Of a stretch of DNA of 60,284 bases, positions 28,994-37,437 are shown piece after piece (the first letter of the stretch is position 1; the number at the start of each line of letters is the position of its first letter). A program made the position numbers and the translations under genes. This DNA is from Actinomycetota bacterium (lineage in GTDB: Bacteria; Actinomycetota; AC-67), in assembly GCA_041658565.1 (NCBI GenBank), contig JBAZZY010000015.1:1-60284 (forward strand). The letters run 5' to 3'. The notes beneath the pieces are model-generated. The model saw only the letters and a program-made list of their open reading frames with translations, did not search any database and was not told the origin of the DNA.

Positions 28994-30658
28994 TCAGGCG
29001 CGCGGGAGGGTGATGATGAAGATTGAGCCGACCCCGAGTTCACTGTGGGCGCGCACCGAGCCACCGTGGCTTTCGGCGACGTGGCGGACGATAGAGAGTC
29101 CGAGTCCCGTGCCGCCGGTTTCCCGGGATCGCGCCGCGTCTACCCGGTAGAAGCGCTCGAAGATCCTGGGGAGGTCCTTGCTCGGGATCCCGATTCCTGT
29201 GTCGCGCACCTCGATCGTCGTCGCGTCTTCTCGGGTGGCCAGATGCAACGCTACGGTTCCATTTGTCGGTGTGTAGCGGACCGCATTGTCCAGGAGATTT
29301 CGGATCATTAGTGCGAAATCATCCGAACTTCCGCGCGCGCGCGCCCCTTCGGCGATTTCGGCCTCGAATGACAGCCCGCGTTCCTCGCAGCGCGCGCGCG
29401 CCTCGTCGGCCGCGTTCCGCGCGAGCGCCGACAAATCGACGTCTTGGTCGTGCTCGGTCGGTCGTTCAAGGCGGGCCAAATCCAACAAATCGCCAACCAG
29501 CGCCGTCAGTCGGCGCGCCTCGCGCGCCAGGGTTGCGGCGAAGCGGTGTGCTGCCTCGGGATCGTCGGTGATGGCTGTTTCCAGCGTCTCGGCGGTGGCG
29601 AGGATTGCCGCGACAGGAGTCTTCATCTCGTGGGAAGCGTCGGCCACGAAGTCCCGGCGAACGCGGTCCGTGCGGCGGGCCTCGGTGACGTCGTGCGCAA
29701 CCGCCAGCAATCGGTGCCCGGGCAGCGGGAGCGAGGTGACGCGGACTTCTCGCGTTGTGGGGTGGTGCAGAGTGATCTCGCGCGCAATCATCTCGTCGCC
29801 CTCGGGCACGGGGATCCCCGGGGGAAGGGCCCCGCCGTCCCTCATCGAGAACAGCGACCGCGCCGCGGGGTTCGCATAGACGACCTCGGTTCCGTCCGAC
29901 AGGATTACTGCCTCATCCATTGCCGACAGGATCTGCTCGCGAAGGGAAGTCTCCCGGCCGATTTCATCGATGCGTGCGGCGAGATCGGCTGCCATGCGGT
30001 TGACGGCGCGCACAAGTTCGCGCGTCTCGGCGGGTCCGCCGGGCTCGATTGGAGTGAAGTCGCCGTGGGCGACGCGAGTGACTTCGCCGGCAATGTCGCG
30101 CAGCGGGCGCGCGACTGTGCGCGCGATGAGCATCGAGAAGAGGGCCGCGAGTAGCGCGGCGGCGAGGGATGCGCCGATCATTGCTCGGCGCACCGCTGCG
30201 CGCTGACCAGCGACGCGGTCGGCGGGAAGCGCGGCGCGCACGATGATCCCGGCGCGCGCCGGCAAGGCGACGTACAAGAACGGCCGGCCGAGCGTCGAGG
30301 ATGCACGCTGTGCGGTGCCGGTTCGGCCTGCGATCGCGTCGCGCACTTCGGGGCGATCGGAGTGATTGGCCATCGATGCCGGGTCGCGCTCGGAGTCTGC
30401 CAAGACCGATCCGTCCGAGCGGATCACGGTGAAGCGCGTGCCCGACGCACGCCCGAGCGCCGGCAGGTACGTCTGGTCGGCTCCGTCGCGCGCGATCACG
30501 GCTTCGACGGTGCGGGCTTCCGCGATCAGGCGCGCGCGCAGATCATTGACCGCGCGCTGCTCGAACACGCGGTCAAGCGTCACGCCCAAGAGCGCAACCG
30601 CCGCGACAGCGACGACGGTGTGCGTGGCGAGCAGTCGTCCAAGAAACGTGCGGCGCAT
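28994..30658 (-). CDS. phoR: Phosphate-type sensor histidine kinase
   Basis: Encodes 554 residues from the ATG at 30658, which overlaps the response-regulator stop by one base (TGATG). Order: membrane helix (about 10-30), extracytoplasmic sensor part, second helix (about 165-190), HAMP (about 190-245), PAS-like domain (about 250-330), HisKA with His343 in DASHEMKTP, and HATPase_c with DNAVRYTPTNG, DTGIGIP and GGTGLGLSIV. It is the PhoR-type sensor of the PhoP/PhoB regulator beside it and of the divergent pst genes. Confidence 0.9.
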   Translation of the reverse strand: MRRTFLGRLLATHTVVAVAAVALLGVTLDRVFEQRAVNDLRARLIAEARTVEAVIARDGADQTYLPALGRASGTRFTVIRSDGSVLADSERDPASMANHSDRPEVRDAIAGRTGTAQRASSTLGRPFLYVALPARAGIIVRAALPADRVAGQRAAVRRAMIGASLAAALLAALFSMLIARTVARPLRDIAGEVTRVAHGDFTPIEPGGPAETRELVRAVNRMAADLAARIDEIGRETSLREQILSAMDEAVILSDGTEVVYANPAARSLFSMRDGGALPPGIPVPEGDEMIAREITLHHPTTREVRVTSLPLPGHRLLAVAHDVTEARRTDRVRRDFVADASHEMKTPVAAILATAETLETAITDDPEAAHRFAATLAREARRLTALVGDLLDLARLERPTEHDQDVDLSALARNAADEARARCEERGLSFEAEIAEGARARGSSDDFALMIRNLLDNAVRYTPTNGTVALHLATREDATTIEVRDTGIGIPSKDLPRIFERFYRVDAARSRETGGTGLGLSIVRHVAESHGGSVRAHSELGVGSIFIITLPRA

Positions 30659-31362
30659 CAGGAGGCACCCTTCGGGCGAACGCGGAAGCGGTAGCCCGCG
30701 CCGCGCACTGTGTCGATGTAGGTGTAGCCGGAGTGCTCTTCGACTTTGCGCCGCACGTTCTTCACGTGTGTGTCGATCGTGCGTGTCGAGCCGAGGTAGT
30801 CGTACTCCCAAACGCGCCGCGCGAGATCTTGGCGGGTGAGCAAGCGACCCGGCTCCGCGGCCAGTGTTGCGAGCAAAGCGAACTCCTTCGGCCGCAACTC
30901 GACCTCGACGCCGGCGACCGAGCATTGCAGGTCGGCCGGGACGAGCCGCATGTCTCCGAACACCATTTCGGCAGGAACTTCCCCGCGAACCGATTCGGCG
31001 CGCGCGCGCCGCAACAACGCCTTGACGCGCGCCACCAACTCCTCCATCGAGAAAGGCTTGGTGAGGTAGTCGTCGATCCCGGCGGCGAAGCCGGCCAACT
31101 TCGTCGATTCCTCGGCGCGCGCCGTGAGCATCAAGATGGGGACCTCGGGGCGCGCGCGCCGCAGTTCCTCGGCCACGGTTAGTCCGTCCATGGACGGGAG
31201 CATGAGATCCAGGATGAGCAGGGCGACCTCGGTGGCGCGCGCCCGGCGTAGCCCGTCGAGTCCGTCCGCGGTGGTCTCTACTTCCAAGCCTTGGCGGCGC
31301 AAGTTGTACGCGACCATTTCGGCCATCGTCGGGTCGTCTTCGACTACCAGCACCTTTGCCAC
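30658..31362 (-). CDS. phoP: OmpR-family response regulator PhoP/PhoB type
   Basis: Encodes 234 residues from GTG 31362. The receiver has the acidic pair VVEDD, the phospho-acceptor Asp52 in LILDLMLP, and a conserved Lys in YLTKPFSMEEL. The C-terminal winged helix has the OmpR recognition region STRTIDTHVKNVRRKVE. The gene is transcribed divergently from pstS, and a PHO box lies between them at 31407-31434. TATACT at 31373-31378 (minus strand) ends ten bases before the GTG and is a good -10 element, without a clear -35, which fits activation by the regulator itself. Confidence 0.93.
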   Translation of the reverse strand: MAKVLVVEDDPTMAEMVAYNLRRQGLEVETTADGLDGLRRARATEVALLILDLMLPSMDGLTVAEELRRARPEVPILMLTARAEESTKLAGFAAGIDDYLTKPFSMEELVARVKALLRRARAESVRGEVPAEMVFGDMRLVPADLQCSVAGVEVELRPKEFALLATLAAEPGRLLTRQDLARRVWEYDYLGSTRTIDTHVKNVRRKVEEHSGYTYIDTVRGAGYRFRVRPKGAS

Positions 31363-31372
31363 GTCAGCGGAA

Positions 31373-31378
31373 AGTATA
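31373..31378 (-). promoter_or_regulatory. -10 element TATACT of phoP promoter
   Basis: Reads TATACT on the minus strand, ten bases from the GTG start of phoP. No -35 match is present at the proper distance, consistent with an activator-dependent promoter fed by the neighbouring PHO box. Confidence 0.55.
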
Positions 31379-31406
31379 TGCGTCCGCGAAGGGGACTCGG
31401 TTTGGA

Positions 31407-31434
31407 GTTCACAAACAGTTCACACTCGTTCCAC
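31407..31434 (+). promoter_or_regulatory. PHO box (direct repeats GTTCAC, 11-bp phased)
   Basis: GTTCAC at 31407 and again at 31418 are exactly 11 bases apart, and a third degenerate copy, GTTCCAC, starts at 31428. Eleven-base direct repeats of GTTCAC are the known PhoP-binding form in actinobacteria. The site lies in the phoP-pstS divergent region, 22 bases before a TACGCT -10-like element (31456-31461) for pstS. Confidence 0.8.
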
Positions 31435-31469
31435 CCCGGCACCCGCGCGGGTTCCTACGCTTGACCACA

Positions 31470-32435
31470 ATGGACTCGATGAAAGATCTCGTAAGGAGAC
31501 TGCTCTTGTTGCGACGGATTGCTTTTGTGGCGGCTTTGGCTGTGGTGGCCGCGGGGTCGGTGGCCTGCGGCGGATCAGGAAGCGGAGGCAACGGCCTGAC
31601 CGGAACGATTCTGGCAGACGGATCCTCCACAGTCTTTCTGATCGCCGAGGCGTTCGCGGAGGAGTTCAAGCGTGAGCACCCCGGCGTGGACATCACCGTC
31701 GGTGAGTCGGGCACGGGCGGCGGCTTCAAGAAGTTCTGCAACGGTGAGACCGACATCTCGGACGCCTCGCGCCCTATCTCGGATGAGGAGAAGGCCGCGT
31801 GCAAGGCCAAGGGCATCGAGTTCGTGGATCTTGAGATTGCGCGCGACGGCCTGTCGGTAGTCGTGAACAATGACAACACGTGGGCAAAGTGTCTGACGGT
31901 GAGCGAACTGAAGAAGATCTGGGAGCCGAACTCGAAGATCACGAACTGGAAACAGATTCGCTCCGCCTTCCCCGATCAAAAGCTGAAGCTCTATGGGCCA
32001 GGGACCGCCTCGGGCACCTTCGACTACTTCACCAAAGCGATCGTCGGGGTGGAGAAGTCTTCGCGCACGGACTACTCGGCCTCCGAGGACGACAACGTCT
32101 TGGTGACGGGGGTTGCCGGCGACAAGGGCAGCCTCGGCTACTTCGGCTACGCGTACTTCTCGGAGAACCGCGACAAGTTGAACATCGTCGGCGTGGATTC
32201 GGGGTCGGGTTGTGTGACGCCGAGTGATGCGACCGTGCGTGACGGCACCTACTCGCCGCTGTCGCGCCCGCTGTTCATCTACGTCAAGAAGTCTTCCATC
32301 GCGCGACCAGAGGTGAAGGCGTTCGTGGAGTTCGCGCTGAACTCGGTGAACGGCTTGCTGCCCGATATCGGCTACACGGCCCTTTCCGAAGCGCAGATCG
32401 TGGCGCAGCGCGCCAAGTTCGAGAAGGCGGCCTAG
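31470..32435 (+). CDS. pstS: Phosphate ABC transporter substrate-binding lipoprotein
   Basis: Encodes 321 residues from ATG 31470. The signal ends in a lipobox (VAAGSVAC), so the mature protein is lipid-anchored outside the membrane. PstS binds phosphate. Motifs seen are ILADGSSTVFLIAEAFAEEF (phosphate-binding Ser), GESGTGGGFKKFC, TDISDASRPI and GTASGTFDYF. The start is ambiguous. A -10-like element eight bases before 31470 suggests a leaderless start, but AAGGAG at 31493-31498 points to TTG 31506, which would still leave a full signal peptide. It is first of the pstSCAB-phoU run and controlled by the PHO box. Confidence 0.93.
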   Translation: MDSMKDLVRRLLLLRRIAFVAALAVVAAGSVACGGSGSGGNGLTGTILADGSSTVFLIAEAFAEEFKREHPGVDITVGESGTGGGFKKFCNGETDISDASRPISDEEKAACKAKGIEFVDLEIARDGLSVVVNNDNTWAKCLTVSELKKIWEPNSKITNWKQIRSAFPDQKLKLYGPGTASGTFDYFTKAIVGVEKSSRTDYSASEDDNVLVTGVAGDKGSLGYFGYAYFSENRDKLNIVGVDSGSGCVTPSDATVRDGTYSPLSRPLFIYVKKSSIARPEVKAFVEFALNSVNGLLPDIGYTALSEAQIVAQRAKFEKAA

Positions 32436-32456
32436 GCCATCGATACCAAGCTGGAA

Positions 32457-32499
32457 GCCGGCGCCGGCGTCTCCCCATTTGCGGGACGCCGGCGCCGGC
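32457..32499 (+). promoter_or_regulatory. 15-bp perfect hairpin between pstS and pstC
   Basis: GCCGGCGCCGGCGTC (32457-32471) pairs perfectly with GACGCCGGCGCCGGC (32485-32499) across a 13-base loop. There is no T tract. Placed just after pstS, it could protect the 3' end of a pstS-only message or attenuate reading into pstC, giving more PstS than transporter. Confidence 0.6.
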
Positions 32500-32513
32500 T
32501 CGAACCTCTAATC

Positions 32514-33374
32514 GTGTGGGCGTTGCGCGCGTGCGCGGCCGTGACCGTTGCGACCACCGCCGGGATCATTGCCTCCCTCGCCGGCGAAACCGTCGCGTTC
32601 TTCCGCGAAGTGTCACCGTGGAAGTTCTTCACCGGCACAACGTGGGCGCCGACATTCGAGGCCGCCGGCGATCGATTCGGTGCGCTACCCCTTCTCACCG
32701 GAACCTTGATGGTCGCGCTGATTGGGATCGTGGTAGCCGTTCCGGTCGGCCTCGCGATCGCCGTCTATTTGAGCGAGTACGCGCGCCCGCGCGCGCGCCG
32801 CGTCCTCAAGCCGATCTTGGAGATCCTCGCAGGCATCCCAACGGTCGTCCTCGGGTTCTTTGCGTTGAACTTCGTCACGGGCGTTGTGCTGAAGGCGGTC
32901 ATCCCCGGCGTCGAGACGTTCAACGTGCTCTCGGCCGGATTGGTCGTGGGGATCATGCTGGTGCCGACCGTGGCGTCCTTGTCGGAAGACGCGATGCGGG
33001 CAGTGCCGCAGGACTTGCGGGAAGCCGGCTATGGGATCGGCGCCTCGCGTCGGGAGGTCGCCACCAAAGTCGTGCTTCCTGCGGCAACCTCGGGGATCAC
33101 GGCCGCGGTGATTCTTGCGCTGGCGCGCGCGATCGGTGAGACGATGATCGTCACCATCGCCGCCGGGAACCAGCCACTGCTGAGCTTCAACCCGCTGCAC
33201 GCCGCCCAGACGATGACCGCGTACATCGTTGCGGTCAGCCTCGGGGACACTCCGGCGGGCAGCGTCGTGTACCGCACGATCTTCGCGCTCGGGTCCACGC
33301 TGTTCGTGATCACGCTTGGGTTGAACGTCATGACGTATCGGGTTGCGCGCCGCCTGAAGGAGCGTGGGCGATGA
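32514..33374 (+). CDS. pstC: Phosphate ABC transporter permease PstC
   Basis: Encodes 286 residues from GTG 32514, with six membrane helices. The permease signature is seen as REAGYGIGASRREVATKVVLPAA, the EAA-type loop that contacts PstB, shown here slightly longer to mark its extent around residues 165-190. The start is doubtful. There is no ribosome site before the GTG, and the open frame continues upstream to the pstS stop without any ATG/GTG/TTG, encoding residues (RRRLEPLIV) that look like a normal PstC N-terminus. A rare start codon is possible. The pstA start overlaps its stop by four bases. Confidence 0.9.
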   Translation: MWALRACAAVTVATTAGIIASLAGETVAFFREVSPWKFFTGTTWAPTFEAAGDRFGALPLLTGTLMVALIGIVVAVPVGLAIAVYLSEYARPRARRVLKPILEILAGIPTVVLGFFALNFVTGVVLKAVIPGVETFNVLSAGLVVGIMLVPTVASLSEDAMRAVPQDLREAGYGIGASRREVATKVVLPAATSGITAAVILALARAIGETMIVTIAAGNQPLLSFNPLHAAQTMTAYIVAVSLGDTPAGSVVYRTIFALGSTLFVITLGLNVMTYRVARRLKERGR

Positions 33375-34249
33375 AGCCCGAGGCCGGGCTGTCGGCCGGA
33401 CCCGACGCCGCGCGCCGCGCGCGCCGCGAGCGAACTTTCCGCGCATTCATGCTCGCTTCGCTGGGACTCGCGCTTTTGACTCTGGGCGCTCTGCTGGTGA
33501 CCGTAGGGATCGACGGCATTCCCCGCCTGTCGTGGGAGTTCCTCACCGGCTTGCCGTCGCGGTTCGCGAGGCGGGCGGGTGCCGCTCCGGCAATCCTCGG
33601 GAGCCTTTGGATCATTGCGGTCTGCGCGGTGTTCGCGGTTCCGGTGGGAATCGGCGCGGCGCTGTACTTGGAGGAGTTCGCGGATCGCGAGAGTCGCATC
33701 AACCGCCTCGTTGAGGTGAACATCGCGAACCTCGCGGGAGTTCCTTCGATCATCTATGGGTTGCTCGGCTTGGCGATCTTCGTGCGCGCGCTCGGGATGG
33801 GCCGTTCGGTGCTTGCCGGCGGACTGACGCTCGGGCTGCTGGTCTTGCCGGTCATCGTTATCGCTTCGCGCGAAGCGATTCGCGCGGTTCCCACGTCGAT
33901 TCGCGAAGCGGCGCTGGCGCTCGGAGCGACGAAATGGCAGACGGTCTCCAGGCACGTTCTGCCCGTTGCATTGCCCGGCGTCATGACCGGGATCATCCTC
34001 GCAGTTTCGCGCGCGCTCGGCGAAGCGGCTCCGCTGGTCACGATGGGCGCGCTGACGTACGTATCGTTCAGACCCAATTCGTTGTTCTCGCGATTCACGG
34101 CGCTACCGATCCAGATCTTCAACTGGACGTCGCGGCCGCAGGCGGATTTCCGTCTAACCGCCGCCGCCGGCATCGTGGTCTTGCTCGCAGTGTTGCTCGG
34201 CATGAACGCGATCGCGATTGCGATCCGAAACCGAGCCCAGAGGAAGTGA
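33371..34249 (+). CDS. pstA: Phosphate ABC transporter permease PstA
   Basis: Encodes 292 residues with an Arg-rich cytoplasmic start and six membrane helices. The EAA loop reads REAALALGATKWQTVSRHV. Near the C-terminus, LGEAAPLVTMGA and a conserved phosphate-permease segment FTALPIQIFNW are typical. It pairs with PstC to form the membrane channel. Start ATG 33371 overlaps the pstC stop. Confidence 0.95.
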   Translation: MKPEAGLSAGPDAARRARRERTFRAFMLASLGLALLTLGALLVTVGIDGIPRLSWEFLTGLPSRFARRAGAAPAILGSLWIIAVCAVFAVPVGIGAALYLEEFADRESRINRLVEVNIANLAGVPSIIYGLLGLAIFVRALGMGRSVLAGGLTLGLLVLPVIVIASREAIRAVPTSIREAALALGATKWQTVSRHVLPVALPGVMTGIILAVSRALGEAAPLVTMGALTYVSFRPNSLFSRFTALPIQIFNWTSRPQADFRLTAAAGIVVLLAVLLGMNAIAIAIRNRAQRK

Positions 34250-34256
34250 TGTGTTC

Positions 34257-35084
34257 ATGGCAACTGTGAAGGTCCAAAGCGCGCGCCAAAGCAACACGGT
34301 CGCCGGAGCCGTCGTGCTGCAGACGCACGATCTGACGGTGTCCTACGGCACCGCGCGCGCGGTCCAGGATGTCTCCATCGACATTCAATCCGCGCGAATC
34401 ACCGCGATCATCGGGCCGAGCGGTTGCGGCAAGAGCACTTTGCTGAGGTGCTTCAACCGCATGAACGATCTGATCCCGTCGGCCAAGGTGCAAGGGTCGG
34501 TCACCTACCACGGTTGGAACCTGTATGAACCCGGGGTCGATCCCGTCGAAGTGCGCCGTCGCATTGGGATGGTGTTTCAGAAGCCGAACCCGTTCCCGAA
34601 GTCGATTCACGAGAACATCGCGTTCGGACTGCGGGTGCACGGCATCACCGGTGACCTGGACGACCGCGTCGAGACGGCGTTGCGGAGAGTGGCGCTTTGG
34701 GACGAGGTCAAGCAGAACTTGCGCAAGAGCGCGCTTGCGCTCTCGGGCGGGCAGCAGCAGCGGCTGTGCATCGCGCGCGCCATCGCAGTTGAGCCCGACG
34801 TGATCTTGATGGACGAGCCGTGCTCGGCGCTCGACCCCATCGCCACCGCGCGCATCGAGGATCTCATGCGTGAGTTGCAGAGCGACTACTCAATCGTCAT
34901 CGTTACTCACAACATGCAGCAAGCGGCGCGCGTGAGCGACATGACTGCGTTTCTGACCGCCGAAGTCGACGAGGAACGCGGCACGCGCACGGGAGTTCTG
35001 GTGGAATACGACCGCACCGAGAAGATCTTCACGAACCCGGGCGATCCCCGGACCGAGGCGTACATCACCGGGAGGTTCGGATGA
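34257..35084 (+). CDS. pstB: Phosphate ABC transporter ATP-binding protein PstB
   Basis: Encodes 275 residues from ATG 34257 (AGAGGAAG ten bases upstream; GTG 34251 is an alternative). Walker A is GPSGCGKST, the signature is LSGGQQQRLCIARAI, Walker B is VILMDEPCSALDP and the switch His is in IVTHNMQQ. The PstB-specific CFNRMNDL follows the Walker A motif. It powers phosphate uptake through PstCA. phoU starts within its stop codon. Confidence 0.96.
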   Translation: MATVKVQSARQSNTVAGAVVLQTHDLTVSYGTARAVQDVSIDIQSARITAIIGPSGCGKSTLLRCFNRMNDLIPSAKVQGSVTYHGWNLYEPGVDPVEVRRRIGMVFQKPNPFPKSIHENIAFGLRVHGITGDLDDRVETALRRVALWDEVKQNLRKSALALSGGQQQRLCIARAIAVEPDVILMDEPCSALDPIATARIEDLMRELQSDYSIVIVTHNMQQAARVSDMTAFLTAEVDEERGTRTGVLVEYDRTEKIFTNPGDPRTEAYITGRFG

Positions 35085-35779
35085 CCGACGTTCGCCACCA
35101 CTTCCACGAGGAACTGCGTCTCACCGAAGCACACGTGCAGTCGATGGGGGCGGCCGCGCGCGACCTGCTGAGCAAGGCGATGCGCGCGCTCGTCGCCGAC
35201 GACGCCGGCCTGTGCGATCTGACGATCGCTGCCGACGATGTCGTCGACGAGTATTACCTGCGAACCGAGCAGCGCATCCTCAACCTGTTTGCCTTACAGA
35301 CCCCGGTCGCCTCGGACTTGCGTCTGCTCACCGTGCTCCTTCACGTGAACATCCACCTTGAGCGAGTCGGGGACATGGGTGTCAACATCGCGAAGTTGGC
35401 CAAACTCGTCACCGGACTCCCGCGCAGCCCAACCGTCGTCGCGCACCTGGAAGAGATGGGCGGGATTGCGATCCGCATGGTCGAGGCGGCAATGGACGCA
35501 TTCGCTCGGCGGGATCTGGAACTCGCCTACAGCCTTCCGCGAATGGACGAGCCCATCGACCGCTTGAACCGCGGCATGCTCGATGAAGTGCTGCGCGGCG
35601 CCGACGACCGACGGCTACTCGAGTGGGGGATTCGTATGAGCATGGTCTCCCGCCAGATCGAGCGCACCGGCGACCACGCCGTGGACATCGCCGAACAAGT
35701 CGCGTTTCTGGCGACGGGCGAATTCCGCGAGTTCGGCGACGCGTCTCACCCCGAAATCGGCATCCGCGGCATCGAGTAG
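35081..35779 (+). CDS. phoU: Phosphate signalling protein PhoU
   Basis: Encodes 232 residues, all-helical, with the two tandem three-helix bundles of PhoU. Each carries a metal-binding acidic motif: ERVGDMGVNIAKL in the first and ERTGDHAVDIAEQV in the second. PhoU links PstB to the sensor kinase and damps Pho signalling when phosphate is ample. It is the last gene of the pst run and converges on the HAD gene. Confidence 0.95.
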   Translation: MTDVRHHFHEELRLTEAHVQSMGAAARDLLSKAMRALVADDAGLCDLTIAADDVVDEYYLRTEQRILNLFALQTPVASDLRLLTVLLHVNIHLERVGDMGVNIAKLAKLVTGLPRSPTVVAHLEEMGGIAIRMVEAAMDAFARRDLELAYSLPRMDEPIDRLNRGMLDEVLRGADDRRLLEWGIRMSMVSRQIERTGDHAVDIAEQVAFLATGEFREFGDASHPEIGIRGIE

Positions 35780-35797
35780 CGCGAGACCCCGCCGAAG

Positions 35798-36424
35798 CTA
35801 AGCCTGGTCTGTCAGCCAGTGTTCTACCAACGGCCGAACCTCTTGCAGGCAACCCACGAGCGTGTGGGCGTTGCTCAGTGCGCTCGCCGGATGCGTCGCA
35901 GTGATCCCGACGACGCGAGCGCCCGCCGCAAGCGCGGCTTCCACGCCGGCCGGTGCGTCTTCGACAACCAGGCACGCCGCCGGGTCGGTTCCGAGGAGTT
36001 CGGCGGCGAGTAGGTAGCAGTCGGGAGCAGGCTTTCCTCGCGTCACGCTGGTCCCGTCCACCACCACCTTTGGAACCGGAAGTCCCACCCTTGCGAAGCG
36101 CGCGCGCACCTTTCCCGCATGGCTGGAGGTTACGAGGGCCCACCGGTCGCGGGGCAAGGCCGCAAGAAGTTCTTCTGCTCCTTCCATGGGCGGGAATCTG
36201 AGCCCGGGGTCGTCCACGAGCATCTGGAGTTGCGCGTACTCTTCTCCGCTATTCAGGTGGCCGGCGACCTCTTCGATTGTGTCGATCGGTCGCCGGCCGT
36301 GAGTGGCCGCCCAGACCGGATCGAAATCAAGGGCATGTCGCGTCGCCCAGGTCTGCCAGACGGTGCGAAACGCTTCGGCGGAGTTCAGTAACACCCCATC
36401 CACGTCCAGCAGTACCGCTCGCAT
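35798..36424 (-). CDS. HAD-family phosphatase (sugar-phosphatase-like)
   Basis: Encodes 208 residues from ATG 36424. The HAD motif I is LLDVDGVLLNS, with the nucleophile Asp7 and Asp9. Motif II is VTSSHAG, motif III is the Lys in RGKPAPDCY, and motif IV is VVEDAPAGVEAALAAG. The pattern is that of small sugar or phosphoglycolate-like phosphatases with a helical cap. The start overlaps the stop of the upstream HAD gene by one base (TGATG), so both are made together. Confidence 0.88.
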   Translation of the reverse strand: MRAVLLDVDGVLLNSAEAFRTVWQTWATRHALDFDPVWAATHGRRPIDTIEEVAGHLNSGEEYAQLQMLVDDPGLRFPPMEGAEELLAALPRDRWALVTSSHAGKVRARFARVGLPVPKVVVDGTSVTRGKPAPDCYLLAAELLGTDPAACLVVEDAPAGVEAALAAGARVVGITATHPASALSNAHTLVGCLQEVRPLVEHWLTDQA

Positions 36425-37143
36425 CACGATGGCCTTCCGGCCTCGTCCGCCGATGCGATCTCCGCGCCGATCATGGAGACGATCTCGGCCGGACTGTGGA
36501 ATAGATAGCGTGGTGCCTCGGACTCCAGTTCCGTCCGCGAGCCGTACCCCCAAAGAACTCCGCCCGCTTCCATGCCGTTGCGGCGCGCGGCCGCTACGTC
36601 GACGGCTCGGTCGCCGATCATGAGAGAGGCCGAGCCGACCATGCCCTTGTCGCGCAATGCCGCGATCTGCTGCCATTTCTCGATTCCGGTGTCGCCGCCG
36701 TCGACGAAGCGGAAGTGATCCAAGAGGCTGAACATCTGAAGGATCTTATCGGCGAAATCCGCGCGTTTGGAGGTGCAGACGGCCATGGGGACGCCGGCTT
36801 CGCTGAGGTGCGCGAGCATCTGTGGGATGCCCGGGTACAGAACGTTTTCCGAGAACCCGACTTCGGCGTATCGCTCTCGGTACTTCGCCACCAGACTCCC
36901 GATCTCCCGAGTGTCGGTTGTACCGACGAGGGCGGAGAACGCCCTGTCGAGCGGCGGCCCGATGTATTGCGTCAAGTCGGACGGCGTCCGAGGCGGGTAT
37001 CCGTGGTTGGTCAGGGCGAAGTTGAGGCAGCGAGAGATCCCCTCCAGCGGATCGCTCAAAGTTCCGTCAAGGTCGAAGAGCAGAAGGTTCGGCGGGCGAC
37101 GGCCGGTTGATTGGGTCCAAGTGGAGTGTCCGAGTGGGCTCAT
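36424..37143 (-). CDS. HAD-family hydrolase, phosphoglycolate-phosphatase-like
   Basis: Encodes 239 residues from ATG 37143; a longer frame runs antisense into vapB and was rejected. Motifs are LLFDLDGTLSDP, VCTSKRADFADKIL and MIGDRAVDVAAARRNGMEAGGVLWGYG, with a Gph-type cap (GPPLDRAFSALVG). It is upstream of and coupled to a second HAD phosphatase. The pair may act on related phosphorylated metabolites, but the substrates cannot be read from the sequence. It is divergent from vapBC. Confidence 0.88.
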   Translation of the reverse strand: MSPLGHSTWTQSTGRRPPNLLLFDLDGTLSDPLEGISRCLNFALTNHGYPPRTPSDLTQYIGPPLDRAFSALVGTTDTREIGSLVAKYRERYAEVGFSENVLYPGIPQMLAHLSEAGVPMAVCTSKRADFADKILQMFSLLDHFRFVDGGDTGIEKWQQIAALRDKGMVGSASLMIGDRAVDVAAARRNGMEAGGVLWGYGSRTELESEAPRYLFHSPAEIVSMIGAEIASADEAGRPS

Positions 37144-37200
37144 GCGAGTTCCAACTACACCGTCGGGTCGGCTGATTGCAAGACAGGCGTGACGCGACCC

Positions 37201-37237
37201 TTGAGCGCCGAACCCAGTCTGTGTAGAATCCCACACA
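37201..37237 (+). promoter_or_regulatory. vapBC promoter with overlapping palindromic operator
   Basis: TTGAGC (37201-37206), a 17-base spacer and TAGAAT (37224-37229) form a good promoter. The expected start site falls on or next to ATG 37237, so the transcript should be leaderless. TGTGT...ACACA (37220-37237) is an inverted repeat covering the -10 element and start, the usual place for VapB autoregulation. Confidence 0.7.
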
Positions 37238-37437
37238 TGGCCACCAACCTCGCACTCGACGACGAGCTGTTGACTGAGGCCCTGCGCGTGGGCGGGCACA
37301 GGACGAAGAAGGCGACTGTGACCGAGGCACTGCAGGAGTACATCGCACGGCGCAAGCAGCAGCAGGTCGTGGAAGTGTTCGGCAAGATCGACGTCGATCC
37401 CACGTACGACTACAAGGCGCAACGCCGGCGGGCGTGA
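37237..37437 (+). CDS. vapB: VapB-type antitoxin
   Basis: Encodes 66 residues. The N-terminal part (MATNLALDDELLTEAL) and KKATVTEALQEYIARRKQ fit a ribbon-helix-helix antitoxin of the VapB/DUF2191 group, which binds DNA as a dimer. The C-terminal tail (FGKIDVDPTYDYKAQRRR) would wrap the toxin. ATG 37237 sits at the predicted transcription start. Its stop overlaps the vapC GTG by four bases. Confidence 0.88.
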   Translation: MATNLALDDELLTEALRVGGHRTKKATVTEALQEYIARRKQQQVVEVFGKIDVDPTYDYKAQRRRA

